DNA from: Plectrocnemia conspersa
Lineage: Eukaryota > Arthropoda > Insecta > Trichoptera > Polycentropodidae
Direction: 5' to 3'
NCBI GenBank assembly: GCA_009617715.1
Contig: VTFK01000227.1
Coordinates: forward strand, 248,001-312,000
DNA: 64,000 bases
A program made the translations under genes and the position numbers. Of this stretch, positions 27,401 to 42,400 are shown one piece after another (the stretch's first letter is position 1; every line of letters begins with the position of its first letter). The notes under the pieces were generated by a model. The model made no database searches. It worked only from the letters and a program-made list of their open reading frames with translations, and was not told where the DNA came from.

Positions 27401-30400
27401 AATGAACAATGTTATTTTTTGTATTTGGCTTAAAAATAATAAAATTTGACATGTTTTCTATTAATTCTAGACATCACAAACGAAATCATTTATAATCTGT
27501 AAATATGACAGCACGCGAAAGAAAATGACTTAAGGTTCAAAGCGACCTAGCAAAAAAAAAAAATAAATCAAGATAACGAGTTTATTGTAGGTCATCGCAT
27601 GACAAACATTTTCCGGTTTTCACAATTGGCAAGAATGAATGATAACGAGTTTTTCTTCATACAAGGTCGGTGGGAACTGCGATTAATCTTCTATAAAAAG
27701 TTGAGTAATGCTCACTTTCGCCGACATAGTCTTTACAGTAAATAATGCTGTAAATACTTGTGAGGAAAATTAAAATTTTCCGTTAATGGTCGAGTGTTAA
27801 AGATATGACATTGGAGATCTGCCAGTGATTGCAGACCGTTGATGAAGAATAATTTACCTCGTTTAACCTCAACTTCGACGGCTCACGTTGACCTTTTCAC
27901 ATTCGCCTTATATTAATTTGACACGGAGATAGCTGTTTAATGTTCAAGGACCAATGTTATTATACCATATGTCGGTCGTGGAAAAAAGTGTACCATTTAA
28001 GTGCCTTCTGAGATTTTCACACCATTTATCAACCCAACTATGGTAATGGCGCATATGCTAGATCACCAATATGGATTACCATATAAAGCATATGCAAATT
28101 TTTAAATGATCAATGATAGTATCATTAATATTCTAATCTTGCAAATGGATCAATCTCTGCTTTTTTGCATGGATTTAATATCAAAAACAAGTTCTATATG
28201 TGGGATAGTATAATATTTATATGTGGTATTCTTCAAATAAATGAAACATATGTATTTACCTTTGACTTTTTTAATACATTTTCTAGCTTTTTCATGCATC
28301 ATATTTATATATTTATTTTTCTTGCTTTATAAATAAAATTATTAAATTTAATATCATTAATTTCTGATTGGGGCTCGAGCCGCTGTTGTGTTTTTGGAAG
28401 TATTTAACCATATGTTGCCACCCGTTCTTGACTTATAATAGCTTTTATATTATACATCCTGTTACTTTTTCTAATATCTTTCTCACACGGTTCTAATTTT
28501 TATTATCATGAGTAAATCAGATACATGATTTAACCTTTATACCTAATGAATGGATCGTTTAAAACCAAGAATGTGCATTCACTGTCAAACTTTTGGAGCG
28601 TGCATGAGTTCCTTCAATCCGCTTATGGCTTTAATCACACAACGACCGTCTGCGAACAAAACTCGGCGCCTGATCATCATCACTGCTAAAAATATGCGCA
28701 AGCATGTGCAACGAGCGTACCTTAGTCATTGCCCCCTCGTTGCAGTGAAGCCCTTTCGAGGAATCTGGTGTTTACTGCCCGTTTCCTGAATCTCTTCTCT
28801 ATCGGAGTGCATCGCCGAGGGCCAAGGTTGCACAATGGTGTCACCGTCTTCGACGTCTTGAGCGGAAAGTGAGCCCGATCCGGTTTTCCAGCGTCTCTCA
28901 TTCACTTTCGTTTTCAGCCATTGCTTTATTTTCTTGGAGCTCGCGAGCCCTGGACGGACTGGACCGGTTCCGTCGGTCGAAAATGATAATCGAAACGTTT
29001 TTTCCTGCTCTGGTGCATTCAAAGATATTTTAGAGAGTTCGCAAAGTACAGACCTTAAGCAAAAACCAGCGCCGAGTCTCATAACAGGAAGAATCTATAG
29101 AAAACTATGGATTTCGTGTTCCTTCTCTTAACTAGCTTATTAAAATTCAATGCCAAAAATATTAATTACTTATAAAACGTGTTTTAAAAAGGGCCAAATT
29201 TTTTGCTAATTTGTTGAACCAAAATTTAAGGCTTAAAACAAGTCGCTAGTTGTGTTAAATAGTTGCCATTGTAATGCGTTTTCATTGTTTTTTAAGTCTT
29301 CTTCTTTTGGGTTATTTTAAATTATAATCTGTTTATATTCTATACTTCAAGTATGGTGTCTGCCTCTTTAATATAAATTAAATTTTTTTTGTACGGTAAA
29401 ATATATGTTTTAATTCTGCAGATTGATATTATCGGTGGTCCAACTGACCGTTTAATACGAAGTTAAATGACAAATTCTGCCCTAGTTATACCATTATGCT
29501 AATAAAACTTATCACTTCGTCTTTCACCTGAGAAGAATTATTAATCGTCTGTTGCTGAGCAAAACTATGAGCAAACGATTTTCAAATAAGCCCTTATATT
29601 TATAGTCTTATTTAACCCTTTGCTACTTTCCTACTAGTATCAAATATATTTCGACCATCGTGACGCATTGGGGTAACCTCTCAGATTATTATGGTCTTAA
29701 TTTAAATTAAATAAATATTTCAAATAAATACTAACAGTTGTTGTGACGTCATAGTGCTAGAAAATGTAAATTAATTTGGGATATTTTATTGTTTTAGTGT
29801 GTCAGTGGGGTTTCGGATGCAGATTGATATTATCTGTAGTCTAACTGACCGTTCAGTACAAATTTAAATGACAAATTCTGCTCTAGTTTTAACATTACGA
29901 TAATAAAACTTGTCATTTCGTCTTCAACCTGAAAATAATTATGAATCGTCTGTTGCTGAGCAAAACTATGAGCAAGCAACTATCAAATAAACCCATTTAT
30001 TTATAGTCTTATTTAACCCTTTGTATACTTTATATAATTAAATAAATAAATATTAACAACGATCGTTGTTGAAGTCATAGAAAAGGTAAATTAATTTGCG
30101 ATATTTTACTGTTTTAGTGTGTCAGTGGAATGTAACATTTTTTAATAAATTATATTTTATAATTGTGTAGATGTGATCGTATAGGATTTTAAAATACTAA
30201 CACATAGTAAAAACTATTTTTATAATAGTAAAGAATAAAAAATTTTTTTGACAAAAATCGATTTTCCTAAAAAGTGATTAATCGTTTTTGTGCTAAATTT
30301 AAAGATAATCTTTTTTGATTGTGGTCATAATTATAATATTATTTTTTTAACCAAAAAAATATGGTAATCCAATATATTATTTGGCCCACAAATATTTTAA

Positions 30401-33400
30401 TAAGCTTTTCCACAACAAGCACATAAATTTAAATTTAATTATAACTGTATTTATTGTATACGTAGCTATAACTTGTACATCCTTAAGTATTATTAATATT
30501 ACATACATATATTAAATAATCAAAAAATAATATTACAAAATGTATGAAACACGACGACTAAAATAGATTTTTATTTATTTTTATCTTATCATGATTATCT
30601 GATGAATATTTCTGATTTAATAAGACGGAAAAATGTAATTTATAAGATAATTAATTTAAAAATAGAGTCGTCAATTATAGTCACAAAAAATCAGTTACCA
30701 GCAGGGCCGCCGAGAGCGAACCCGGACCCTGGGAAAGCAATGATTCCGGGCCTCATGACAAAAATGGCACTTTTGACGTGAATTTTTGCCTTCTGAGAAG
30801 TGATAATTCACTCTTGCACTCTCCTATTGACCGAAATTCGGTTTGAATATACTTTGATCAGCTCTCTTATATAATATTTGAGGTCCACAGTAATATTGGT
30901 AAGCATAGCTAAAATATTTTTAAGACATAGTTTAATATCTAAATGCAGATAAACTATTGATCAATATGTGATATACAATTTACATTCAAACACTAACATT
31001 CTTTATAAAAAATCAAACAAAAAAAATATAACTATATTTAACACATCGATGGCTTAAAGTGTATAATTGCTAACTCCATATTTGACAACTTTACAGGAGA
31101 AAAAAAAAACTAAATAGACAATTTATAAATAGGAAAATAAAACAATATCTCAAGTTTGTTGCTTAATGTTTGTAATGTTTAATTGGAGATTTTTTGAGCA
31201 TGTGTATTTCGATTTAAGGTCAAGATGACATTGTTATCATTTTCACCCAAAAGTGAAATTAGCAAATTTACACTTTAAGCAATCGATATTTAACATTTTT
31301 GTAATAAAATTAAAAAGCGCATTAGACACTATCTATAATATATATGACTCACGATATTAGATACTTTATATTTACAATGCAGGATCAAATTACTATATTT
31401 GTTTCGAATTAATTAGAACGAATGCTTGCAATATCTATGCTATTAATATAAGATATGATTTTAAAAATCTATATTTTTGTTGTTGTAATTTTACCAGTCA
31501 ACGTTTGTGATTTTAATGATTAGGCAATTATATTATAATAATATTACAGGCAATTTGCTTACGGGATTAGATGTAAACCTATTAAACATTTAATTGTAAC
31601 GTGACAGGCGTTAGCCCAATGCGTTACAGCGGGGTAAACACAACAAACGACTACTACGTGATTAGTAAAACACCAGACTAAAATCATCTATTTTTATTAA
31701 TTAAAAATTATGCACAACCTAGCTAGATTTTATTTTAATTATTCATCCGTGAGTTTAGAAAAATATAGGAAACCTTGATTTGTAATGATCTATAAGTATT
31801 ATATTTATATAATAGTCTCTAGTTCCGATCTTCCAGAAACGATAGAAATTAAAAAGATTAGGTTTCATATGGGGTTCTAAACCAAGATTTTTATGTATTA
31901 GTATTATTTTAGGGTAATTTGTATTATATGTAAAATTATGGTTGATTTCTAATTTTTGTTATTTTGTTTGTTACAGGTAAATACTTCATGTTTATTCTCG
32001 AGCACTACACGATTGACATGTAAGGTTTGATATTTGTTTAACCTGTCAACATTGACTTGTATAAAATTGACTTTCATTTGTAAAACAGTAGTGTATATGT
32101 ATGTAGCGCGTTTTCAAAATTAATTTAGAGCACATTGCTACTAATCACACTTGACAGTGGGAATTTTACCCGCCTCTTAGGCGAAGCACCTGTCAGATCG
32201 TTATTTTTAAATCGAGCGGTGGAAACGACAACAATGCGTACGCAGGGCTGCCAACCGCGACTCGATAATAATCTCCCCTTCTTTGTTTCCACTCAATTTT
32301 ATTAAGAAACATTTCGCCAAATGATCGATGGCGTGTCCGAGTGCGTTAGTAATTTGTTCTGCGAACGCAAAATAGGTGCACATTGTCTCACTTTATCACC
32401 TAAATGACTCATGTCGCGGCAGTTGAGTAACAATTTCCAACTGATACCGCAGACTTGCGGTCAGTTCGTATTTAATTTGCGCGTATCGCAATCGATCGAT
32501 GTGTGCGCTTTGTTTTATTTTTTTATGCTCCGACAATAATATGCATATTATAGAAATGAACGTTTTTACGACGACACTCGGTGACTAAGTATGTTTAGAT
32601 AATGGAGATCGTGCGATGTACATTTAGTCATCGATCGTGAGTAGTTTCTAAGAATTTATATTGCGATTAAAAATATGTTAAAAAAATAGTTTTGTAATAC
32701 TAAAATCTATATAAAAAAAACTGTTTACTGTATAATTTTTAATTGACTTTTGGGTCAATCACGTCAATCAAATGCGAGCATTGAAAAATCAATATGACGG
32801 TCAGTCAAATGACCATGAAATCTATAATTCAATACCTGTTTTTGTAAATAAAAATACAGATATTATTATGAATCACTAAAATGTATGATATAAATTCCAA
32901 AATAAAACAGTTAATAAAAATACATATTATAATCGATCCCTTAAAGAAACTAGTCTGTTATGATTTTTTTATAGATATAATTTTTTTATTAAATCTTAAA
33001 TTATATTAAATTATTCGTGAAAAAAAATATTTTTAAATAAAAAATCGTTAAAGTTGTAAAAATTTTAAATAAAAAAGTTAGGATGTAAAATATATCAAAA
33101 TTTTTAAATTATAATTAAATAAAATTTAAAAAAAATGTATTTTACTTTTTTTAGACCACGATAACTGCCATAGTTTTAATCATATCGCCATAAAACTTAT
33201 TCTGAAAATAGATCAGTAGCCAGTCTGATCCGCATATTGTTTCAAAACGACCTCTATTTAAAACATTAAGTAAATCGTAAATAAAAAAATGATATTGAAT
33301 TTAATTTTGAATTAGAATAAAAATGTTTTTAAACATTTTTTGTCATTTACGTGGAATAAACTTTTAAAAATTCAAATTAAATAAAAAAAAAACATTTTTG

Positions 33401-36400
33401 TTTATATATTTGTTTTTTAACGATATTTTGCGGATAACTTTATGATATTTCAGCTAAAATCATTAACTAATCTGATCCGCCATTTTGTCAAAATGGTGGC
33501 CCTTAAAAATTACAGAAAGTAGGCATAAAAAAGTATTTACAATAGAAATTTAATTTAATTTAAAGTTTAAAAAATGTTTTTTTTTCATATTTTGTTGTGA
33601 GATATAAAAAAATTGAGGACATGATAACAGCCGTAGTTTTAATCATATTGTCATGAAACTCGCTCTGAAAATATGATTTGTAAATATCTCAGCTAAGTTA
33701 GGTATCTTATTTCAAAATAGCGACTATTTGTATAATTTAAAAATTATAAATTCGTTAAAAAATCGTAGTATACGATGAAAAATATAAATTTAAATAAAAA
33801 AATATTTAATAAAATCAGATTAATTCTTAAAAAGTTTTTATTTTACTGTAACTACAATAATTCACTAGATATCTTAACACTTAAACACCAGTGACTCACC
33901 GGTGAGTCACTTGTTGATTATTTTTTTTAAAACACGCTAACGAATTATTTCCATTTTTTTAATTACTAAAAATTATTGTACTAGCTTTATTTATCAGTAA
34001 ACCAAGTATTTTATATTTATTTTTATAAAGTGATACTAACGCGTAAAAAGAAAAAAACAGGTGACACACTAAAAAGTCGCACGCGTTTAAAAGGTTAAAC
34101 TGCTACGCGCATTGTAATATTTATATGGCATTAAAACTGTACGTCGATAAAAAGGGTTAAATACACGCCTTATTAATATTTTTATATATTAATAATTATT
34201 ACAAAATATTTTTTTTCTTCTTATTTACTGAATGTTCAGAAATTTAAAAATGATCATTATTATTACATGGATTGCAGAAAATACTTATTGCAAATCGAAC
34301 ATATTCTACTATATATTTTATATTGTACAAAGACGTTTTCGATTATTTATTATTCATGATTGAAATGAATACTAGTTTTGCATAAATATATATATACTAG
34401 TTTTGCATATTAATGAATCGAATTGGTATTATTAGATCTCTTTCCAATTTTTAATCAGTCTGAAATCAATGTTGATTTTTAAAAGCTATTCCTGGAATCG
34501 TTTATTAAATTTATCTATATTGTATCGACCCTCATCTACTTACAAATCAAAATTTTACTGATCTAACATTAGTTGTTTTGGCACCGCAAATTAGCCGAAC
34601 CCGAAATTCACAATTTTGGCACCCGCTCCGATCCGGCGCCTTGGGCAACTGCCCATTCACCCCGAAACTAGTATTATACGCGTAACAATCGTAACACGTT
34701 TATAATCAAATTGTAATTAATACCGAGCTGAATGAACGATTGATAGCGATCGATCGCACGTGGTCCTGCTATAAATACAATTTATTTACATTTCAGCGCA
34801 GTTAGTTTGTTAACGTAAAGTTAATGGTTAACGTATAGCTACGCTTTCCGGCGTGGCGTGTTTATTACGTTAAGATAAATCGTTTAATGGGATATATCGA
34901 CCGGTTGTGCTCCAATTAACTCGGCTTCGATTTGTGGTCCCGGTCTATTTGTGGGACTGGGATCGGCGTTGCATCATTGCACCGGAGATCTGTCCCGGGC
35001 GCCAGAGGATCGCTCCGGGAATGAAAAATGTAAACGTTTTTAGATTTTGTTGGCCGAAAGATCACTTTGAAGTATTTCAAGTCTGAGATTTGCGTCCAGA
35101 AGGCGGACGAATGTAGATAAACATGTTTATTGGTAGCTTGATTTTATGTTGTAGCACTGAGATTATCTGCAATGTAGTGTTCTGGGATACATTTTCTTTT
35201 AAATCTTGAATGTCAAGAAGGTGCAGAAGTATTTTACATATATTTACGATAATTCTAGCATGGTACTTAATAAGAGAAATTTGAATAAACTAGATTTCGT
35301 TTCGACCATTTTATTATTGTTTTACGTAAAAAGTATTTTCATCTGCCAGCACTTATCGGTGTTTTGAATGCTCCGTTCGTGACATTGCGACATAAAATTG
35401 ATGAGAAAATAAAATATATATATAATACAAAAAAACAGCCGCAAGGACAGTTGCTAAATGTGACGGGAATTGAGTTGAGAGATCTCTCAACTCAATTACT
35501 GTATTGTACATATTTTATTGATATACATTTTTTAAATGGCATTTTAAATGCTTTTACAATGTTTAAAACACCTGTATTTTTTCTATTGTTCACACCAGGA
35601 ATAGCTATTTGTATCTGCGTATTGTGATGAATCATATTTATTGTCATTATCATCGTTATTATAGTCTAACTCTTCAATTTCTTTCTTCTTTTTAAAAAAG
35701 ACTTTCGGAACAGTCAATAAGTATATCAAAATTGTTATATTAATTTTGTAGTATCGGGATGAAAAGTTTTAAATAAATTTGAGATAGTTTTTGCATAATG
35801 ACATCTATTGATTGTAAGCTGTATAATTTTTATTACAGTGTGGCGTCTCACTACTTACGAAGTAGTTGTTGATTGTGTTTACCCAGTTGTAACGCGTTCG
35901 GCTAACTAAAGTCATCAAAAACTATATAGACTAAATATTGTTGTTACAACCCATTCTAAAATAAAGTGGTTGTTAGTATATAGAAGAGTATAGTTATAAT
36001 ATCTAAAGAACTCCATGTAATAATTTTAAATTATTAGAAAATTCTCGAGTGAGAAATAAAAATATTTGCTTATTCCGTAAAAAATAATTATTGAAATAAA
36101 ACACAAATGATATCCAGCGACTTTTCATTACACAGTTTTGGTGTAGCATCATAATAGAGCTACCAACATTGATAGTTAATTTTAGATCAACTGTCTAGCT
36201 GGTAGCTACTTTTACACCCTTTTTATAATTAAGTATAATCAACATAGTGCCATTGTCATATTTTTGTTGGTGCTTAACCTTTTGATTGCCGAAATACGAT
36301 ATTCCGGCTTTTGCTACTTTGCCGAAAATTGTTGAATCCGACGTTATCATTAAAGAAAGAATATGATACCTTTACTGGGATTCATCATTGAGAAATACAA

Positions 36401-39400
36401 TGGTAAAAAAGAGTATGGTTTGTGTGTTCAGTTTTCTGAACGCTTGCGTTGTCCAAAATTAACCACACTCCTTGGAGATTTTTATCTTCTGATATAATCT
36501 TCTAAGAAAGTTGCAAGAAATATTTGAAGTAACCGTGAAGTGCGCAATTGTTTCATACCGCAATATTCCTTCAATATTTATAGCCGCAATCAGGAAAACA
36601 TTTCGTCCTCTAACTGTTGACAAGGACCATAATTTTTTTAAATTAAATTGTCTGCTAGAAATATCCTGGCGGATCGATCAAATCAGATAAATTTAGTAGA
36701 CGTAATAAATGAGCCTGTTGCTACTGCTACTTATGCAAATTGCTACAATTATATGAATATGTATATGTAATTGCCAGCAGCTGCTGCAAAATAACCTTTA
36801 TTGATTTTGATAAGTAATTAGCATTTTTTTAGTTTATTATGTAGACTATAAGAAAACTTTATATAAACAATGACGAGTTATATAGTCATATTATGTAAAC
36901 TTTACAAATTTAATTAATTGTTAATTACTACTAAATAATTATTCTATATAAAACATCGTTGTTGCATATAGATAATTGTTTTTCTGAAAAAACATTTCTG
37001 ATGGTTGAATTTGATTTGTTAAATGTTGTATTTAGAGTGAAAACGTTATTATATATATTTTAAATGCGTTTAAATTTTTTTCAACATATATTTTTTTATT
37101 ACGTAATATATTTTTAAATACCTTGGTAACCAAAGGGTTAAATAATTATTTAAATTATATTGTTCTAATAGTAAGTAAGTACTTATCTATTATATATAAT
37201 ATTTATTTTTTTAATTTGCAAAATTGCGTATAGATATAATTTTATATCGTAAGAGTTTTTTTAGTTAATCAAATAAATAAAAAAAGCAAAAGCGTCGCAT
37301 TAAAAACTATTTGGTAACAGATTTTTTTTTATTAAAAACAATAATAATTTTTATTTTGTTATTTATAAATTTCCATAAGTAATTCTTAAAATAAGAAAAA
37401 GTAGTATAAAAACCATATGGAAATATTATCTCTTTATGTAATTTTTGAAGTAGTGTTTGAGATTGTTACTCATCAGAAAATTTTAAAAAAATAATCGTTA
37501 ATTTTCATAAACTCTGCTTTATTATTAGGCATATTAATTACCTTTGCAAATTGAGAAAAAAAAATGCAGTTTTGATTAGAAATAAATTTCACTATGTAAA
37601 TAATGATTATCATATAATATTTACTATTCCAAACTTATCAACTGAAACTTATAAATAAACACCAATATCGCTTAAACTATTACGTCGTTAAAAATAATTT
37701 AATCATTTAAACTGATATGATATAAATATTTCACACATGAGCTTATCATTTTTTTTAATTCTACTTATCAATAAATTCATGATAAGTGTACGTATAAAGA
37801 AATTCGTTATATTATTGATTTATTCCGGGTTTCATATCTATACTTGACTAGAGGTTTTATCGCTAGTTTATGCTATTTTTGATAACATATTTAAGCAATA
37901 AAGTTAACTGAGATATATGGCCACCGTTAAAACAGATTTTGATGATTTTCTGGATTGACATTAATATGTACAAAAATTATATAAAAATAGAACTCACCAA
38001 AAATACTTAATAATATTTATATAGCTTAAAATATATTACTTTTTAATTTTGTATATATGTACATAATTTGTCATTGTTAATTTCGCTCATATTAAGAAGA
38101 TATTTTATATCAATTTAAAGATTTGTTCACACCGATTTTAAGCGTAGAACGTCCGAAGAACATTTCTATATATATATATACATGTATATTATAACACGTT
38201 CTATAGAAAGCGACTTATATGTGTTTAGAATGAGAAAAAATATGTCAAACGGCGAATGTAAATCGTCTTTTTATCGCCGATCAATGAAGTTGAACTCAAA
38301 TGGCGACAACTTGGTTTTAAGCTGTTTAGAAAATAGCTGATTGGATGAATTTATATCTGCTATTATTAATAGTCCGCTATCTTGATTTCCTTGAACATAT
38401 TATATATATAGAAAGTTTACAGTTATAGTGGTTTTATTTTAAGATAATACACTAAAAAGCTGTGTTTTAATAACTTGAAAAAATCTAATCCGAAAAATTT
38501 CAAACGAGCTTTTAGAGCTTTAAGCGTTATAAAAACGCAAAAATTATGATTTTTTTATTGGACGAAAGAAAAGCCTTTCTCTGACCTTAGGCGCAATCTC
38601 AAGCCCGTAAAAAAAGTAAAAGGTATAATAATTAATCGTAGGGTCACAGCAGTTGCGCCAGCCGATGCATCTGTGACCTATAAATCGTTTCGGCTAGACC
38701 GGTCCGATCTTTGGCTTTCATCTTGGCCCGAGGCCACCCATCGTCGATGATGATGATCGTGATGATGCACCAGTCCAGGTATGCCACGTCGCACCTTGGC
38801 CTCAGCTTTCTCGCTGACGTCACCGATAATCTCGCGGTGACGTCATACGAAAGTATGTCGTCATCGGGCAGCATAACCGACCTCACGTGTGCGGTTGAAC
38901 AAATCAAGGTTGAATCTACAAATGATCTAGGAAGATAAACATGATCGAATTAACATATTCATTGAGCAAAAGGTCATCTTGAATAGCACGTTTTTACGCT
39001 AGGTCAAAAGCTTTAAATCTGCGAATGGCAAATATATATGCCTTTATGATATGTTATAAATTTAACGTTATCTGTATAATATAAATATAATATTTATTCA
39101 CTATTGGTAAAGCATGTCTAGTATCTGATATTTATTGCTCGACTTCGCTAAGCTTAACTTATGACTTGTCGGTTACACACCTAAAATACAATGTCTCATA
39201 AAATTTATGAGAAACTACGTTGATAATGTACTCGTATGTACTAAAAAAAATGTGAATGCAAAGAAAGGTTCTAGCTAGTATTTTATATTATTCACATACG
39301 ATAGAGCTGAACATTGAACGCGTTTATTTTTATAAGTACAGATTTTAAAACAGTGTTTAAATTGTCAATAATTGATATACGCGTATGTTCACGTAGTTTC

Positions 39401-42400
39401 CAATTCGTATCGAAGATCGTGTTACACTCAGGTGACTCAATCTATGTCTATTCGTCAGACTTCAATTGGGGGTGAGTTAAGCTGAAATGTCATTTATTTC
39501 AATTCAGACACAACGTTGTAGTTTTAGATGAAATTTCTAAATAGAGTGCTTCAATACAGTCGTAGTTAGTCTCGATCATCTCAGCAATCTCGATGATTTG
39601 GAGCAGAAAAAGACTAATTGTTATTGTTCAATAAATATATTGTTAGACTATATCTGCATAGTAATGATTCGCAAATTAATAAAATTTAGCAACGTTGTCA
39701 TTTTATGAAATGTGAATTCGGGGATGATTGGTGCCTGTTTTAGTCACACTTTTTAAAGTTTTATTTCAAGTGCTTTGAAACTGTTAATGGATACCGTTTA
39801 ATAAATGTCTGCTCAGACTCGCAATCGATAGTTTCACGACAAAAAATATTTATTAGCAAAGGCCGCAATAATTAATTAAATTTCTGTATATAAAATATGT
39901 AAAAAAAAAAACATTTTATTTTAATAAACATTTTTGATTTTTTTTAACAAAGCTATAAAATTTTTAATTTTTATTTTAGTCGCAATTTTTCAGCATATTT
40001 ACAATGTAGATTTTTAGAATTAGTATCACACTTAAATGACAAAAAAAAATGTATTTTCCATTATAATAATTTATGTTTTATATCAAGTATAGTAATTTTA
40101 TTAATTATAAATCTTTCGCTGCAAAATGATAGACGTTAGCCCAATGCGTTACAACTGGCCAAATACAATCTGCAACTACTAAATAATTAGTGAGACAACA
40201 AACTAAAATTAAAGTCTGTAAATCAGTGATATCTGTTTAATTATTTATAAACTTAAATACAGCAAATGATCAATATATGGCTCGATTGTATTTTAATAAT
40301 TTTTCTCAATATTCATCCGTGAGATTATGAAAATATTCAGGGCTACCAAATAGGATATCCTGGAATGAGTTTTAAATACTAATATTTTAGGTGTTTTTTT
40401 TATGTATTCCTAATTGTTCTACAAGGTGAAAATCTATCTCCACTCTTGTTTAAAATTATATGTCGAGTAAAAATGACATTAACTATTATATTTATTTTGA
40501 TTTATGAGATACTAAATACTAATTTAATAATTAATCAATGACAATAAAAAATGCGCGACTGAATATTGCATCGAATAACTATTTTAATTTAAATTAATCG
40601 AATGTCAAAAGTGACAGTTGACCTAGTGTTGCCGACAATGAAAATTAAGCGACGTTTGAACAAAAAAGCTAATGTATCGATTCGTAAAAACGAAATGTGT
40701 CAATGAAACAAATTAGCGTGCGATTACCGACAACTGTTACGCAACTTATTTATAATAAAATACAATGGCTTGGGTTTTTTTTTGTTTAAAATTTTCTCGC
40801 AATGCATTTACTGTTTGTATTGGAAACATCTGTCTATCGATCAAATATTTACATTCCGAGAATGAAAGTGTTATTATTTTAAGCGTCATATTTATGGTTA
40901 CGCCTTCGCTGCGGTCTCTATTATATAATAATGCTGTAGTAATTGGCAAAAAATAGTTCTCTACTTCTACTATGTCGCTAAGGCCTTGAAAAATCGGTTA
41001 CTATAAAATTACTAGTATTGATGATTGATGCCGCACGAGGGGCATTGTTAATGGCTTCATTTTAATGCCAAATCACTGTCATGGTGTACGAATTTTTCTA
41101 GGTCGATGTTGATACATATCAGATCGAAAATAATAATTTGACGCCGTTTTTTTTATGCTCGCTACATTAACATTTTTCCAGCGTAGTGATGAGGAAAATT
41201 TGTTTTGATAAAAACAATGAGTGCAAATATTTATGGATAAGATATTCCATAAGATAAATTGTGAAAAGATTTATGGACATGTAAGAGCGGTGTTTATTTT
41301 CATGTCATGTTTAAAAGGGTTTTTAAATTATAAACAAAAAGTCGATATATTTATGATTGCTACATTATTTATTACTAGCAACTAAACGCAGATGAACCTG
41401 TGATCAGTCATTGTTGTTATATTTAGATACATACATATACTGAAAGGCTGTTCTTTAGAAAGAGTATGCAAAGTTTACAAAACAACAAATATTATTTTTA
41501 TTTTAAAGTCTTAACTTTATTTTTCGGGGTCCTAAAGTGCAAATAAGCAAAATTTTGACAGATCGCATTCAATATAATTCACATCACATTTTTATTTGGG
41601 ACTAAATGGGAGAGAAAGTAGTATAGTTCGGGACAAACAAGAAGGTGAAACGTGTTAGTGTTAGTGAATCTGTGAGGATATCCGTACTAGTCCTTCTTGA
41701 TTGGTTTGTATACATGTATTTGCAACGAAAATAATGATTTATTGTCGTAAAATGCATTGTATTGGTTGACGAGTTGTCGTTTGGGCGAAACTTAACCGAA
41801 ACTTAATCGCGTGATTTAACCGATTTTCGACTCTTAAGCAGATACGCTGATATATAAGATGCTGGAGTAATAATATAAAAGCCACAGGTTCAAATCTCGC
41901 AGCAGACTGTAATTTTAAATTATAAAAATACGTTATAATCATCGGTAGATAAGCTATAGTAATACTTTAATTAATAAAATAGATGTAGTCAACTTCAATC
42001 TGATATCTGTTCTTCTTATAAATATTGATTGCCTCCATTGTAACGCATTAGATTTACACTTGTCATGTTACAACGAACAAATAATCTGTTTCCGCCCCAA
42101 ATTATCATTATGACCATTAAATAGTGTTCTGATTTTAACCAGTCGAGCTATCCAATTGTTGTAATCTCATTACGCTGACTTATTTCTGGAGCATTAATCA
42201 TATGTCAATATCGCATTGAACGCGTGCCAAATTTTGCCTGTTTTCAAGGATGCAACACACTTATCGCCATTACAAAAACTGCAAGCACGTGATACACCCG
42301 TGATTCATTCATCACGAAAATAGCAACAAATATGTTGGCTGTTATTTTTTCACATTCCCCAGAGCGAATTCCACCTCCAATCTTTCACGGTTTGCTGACC

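Noticed and set aside
28726..29082. 118-codon minus-strand open frame
   Set aside because: Overlapped by plus-strand frames, no recognised domain, no splice or promoter evidence. Left as part of a noncoding island.
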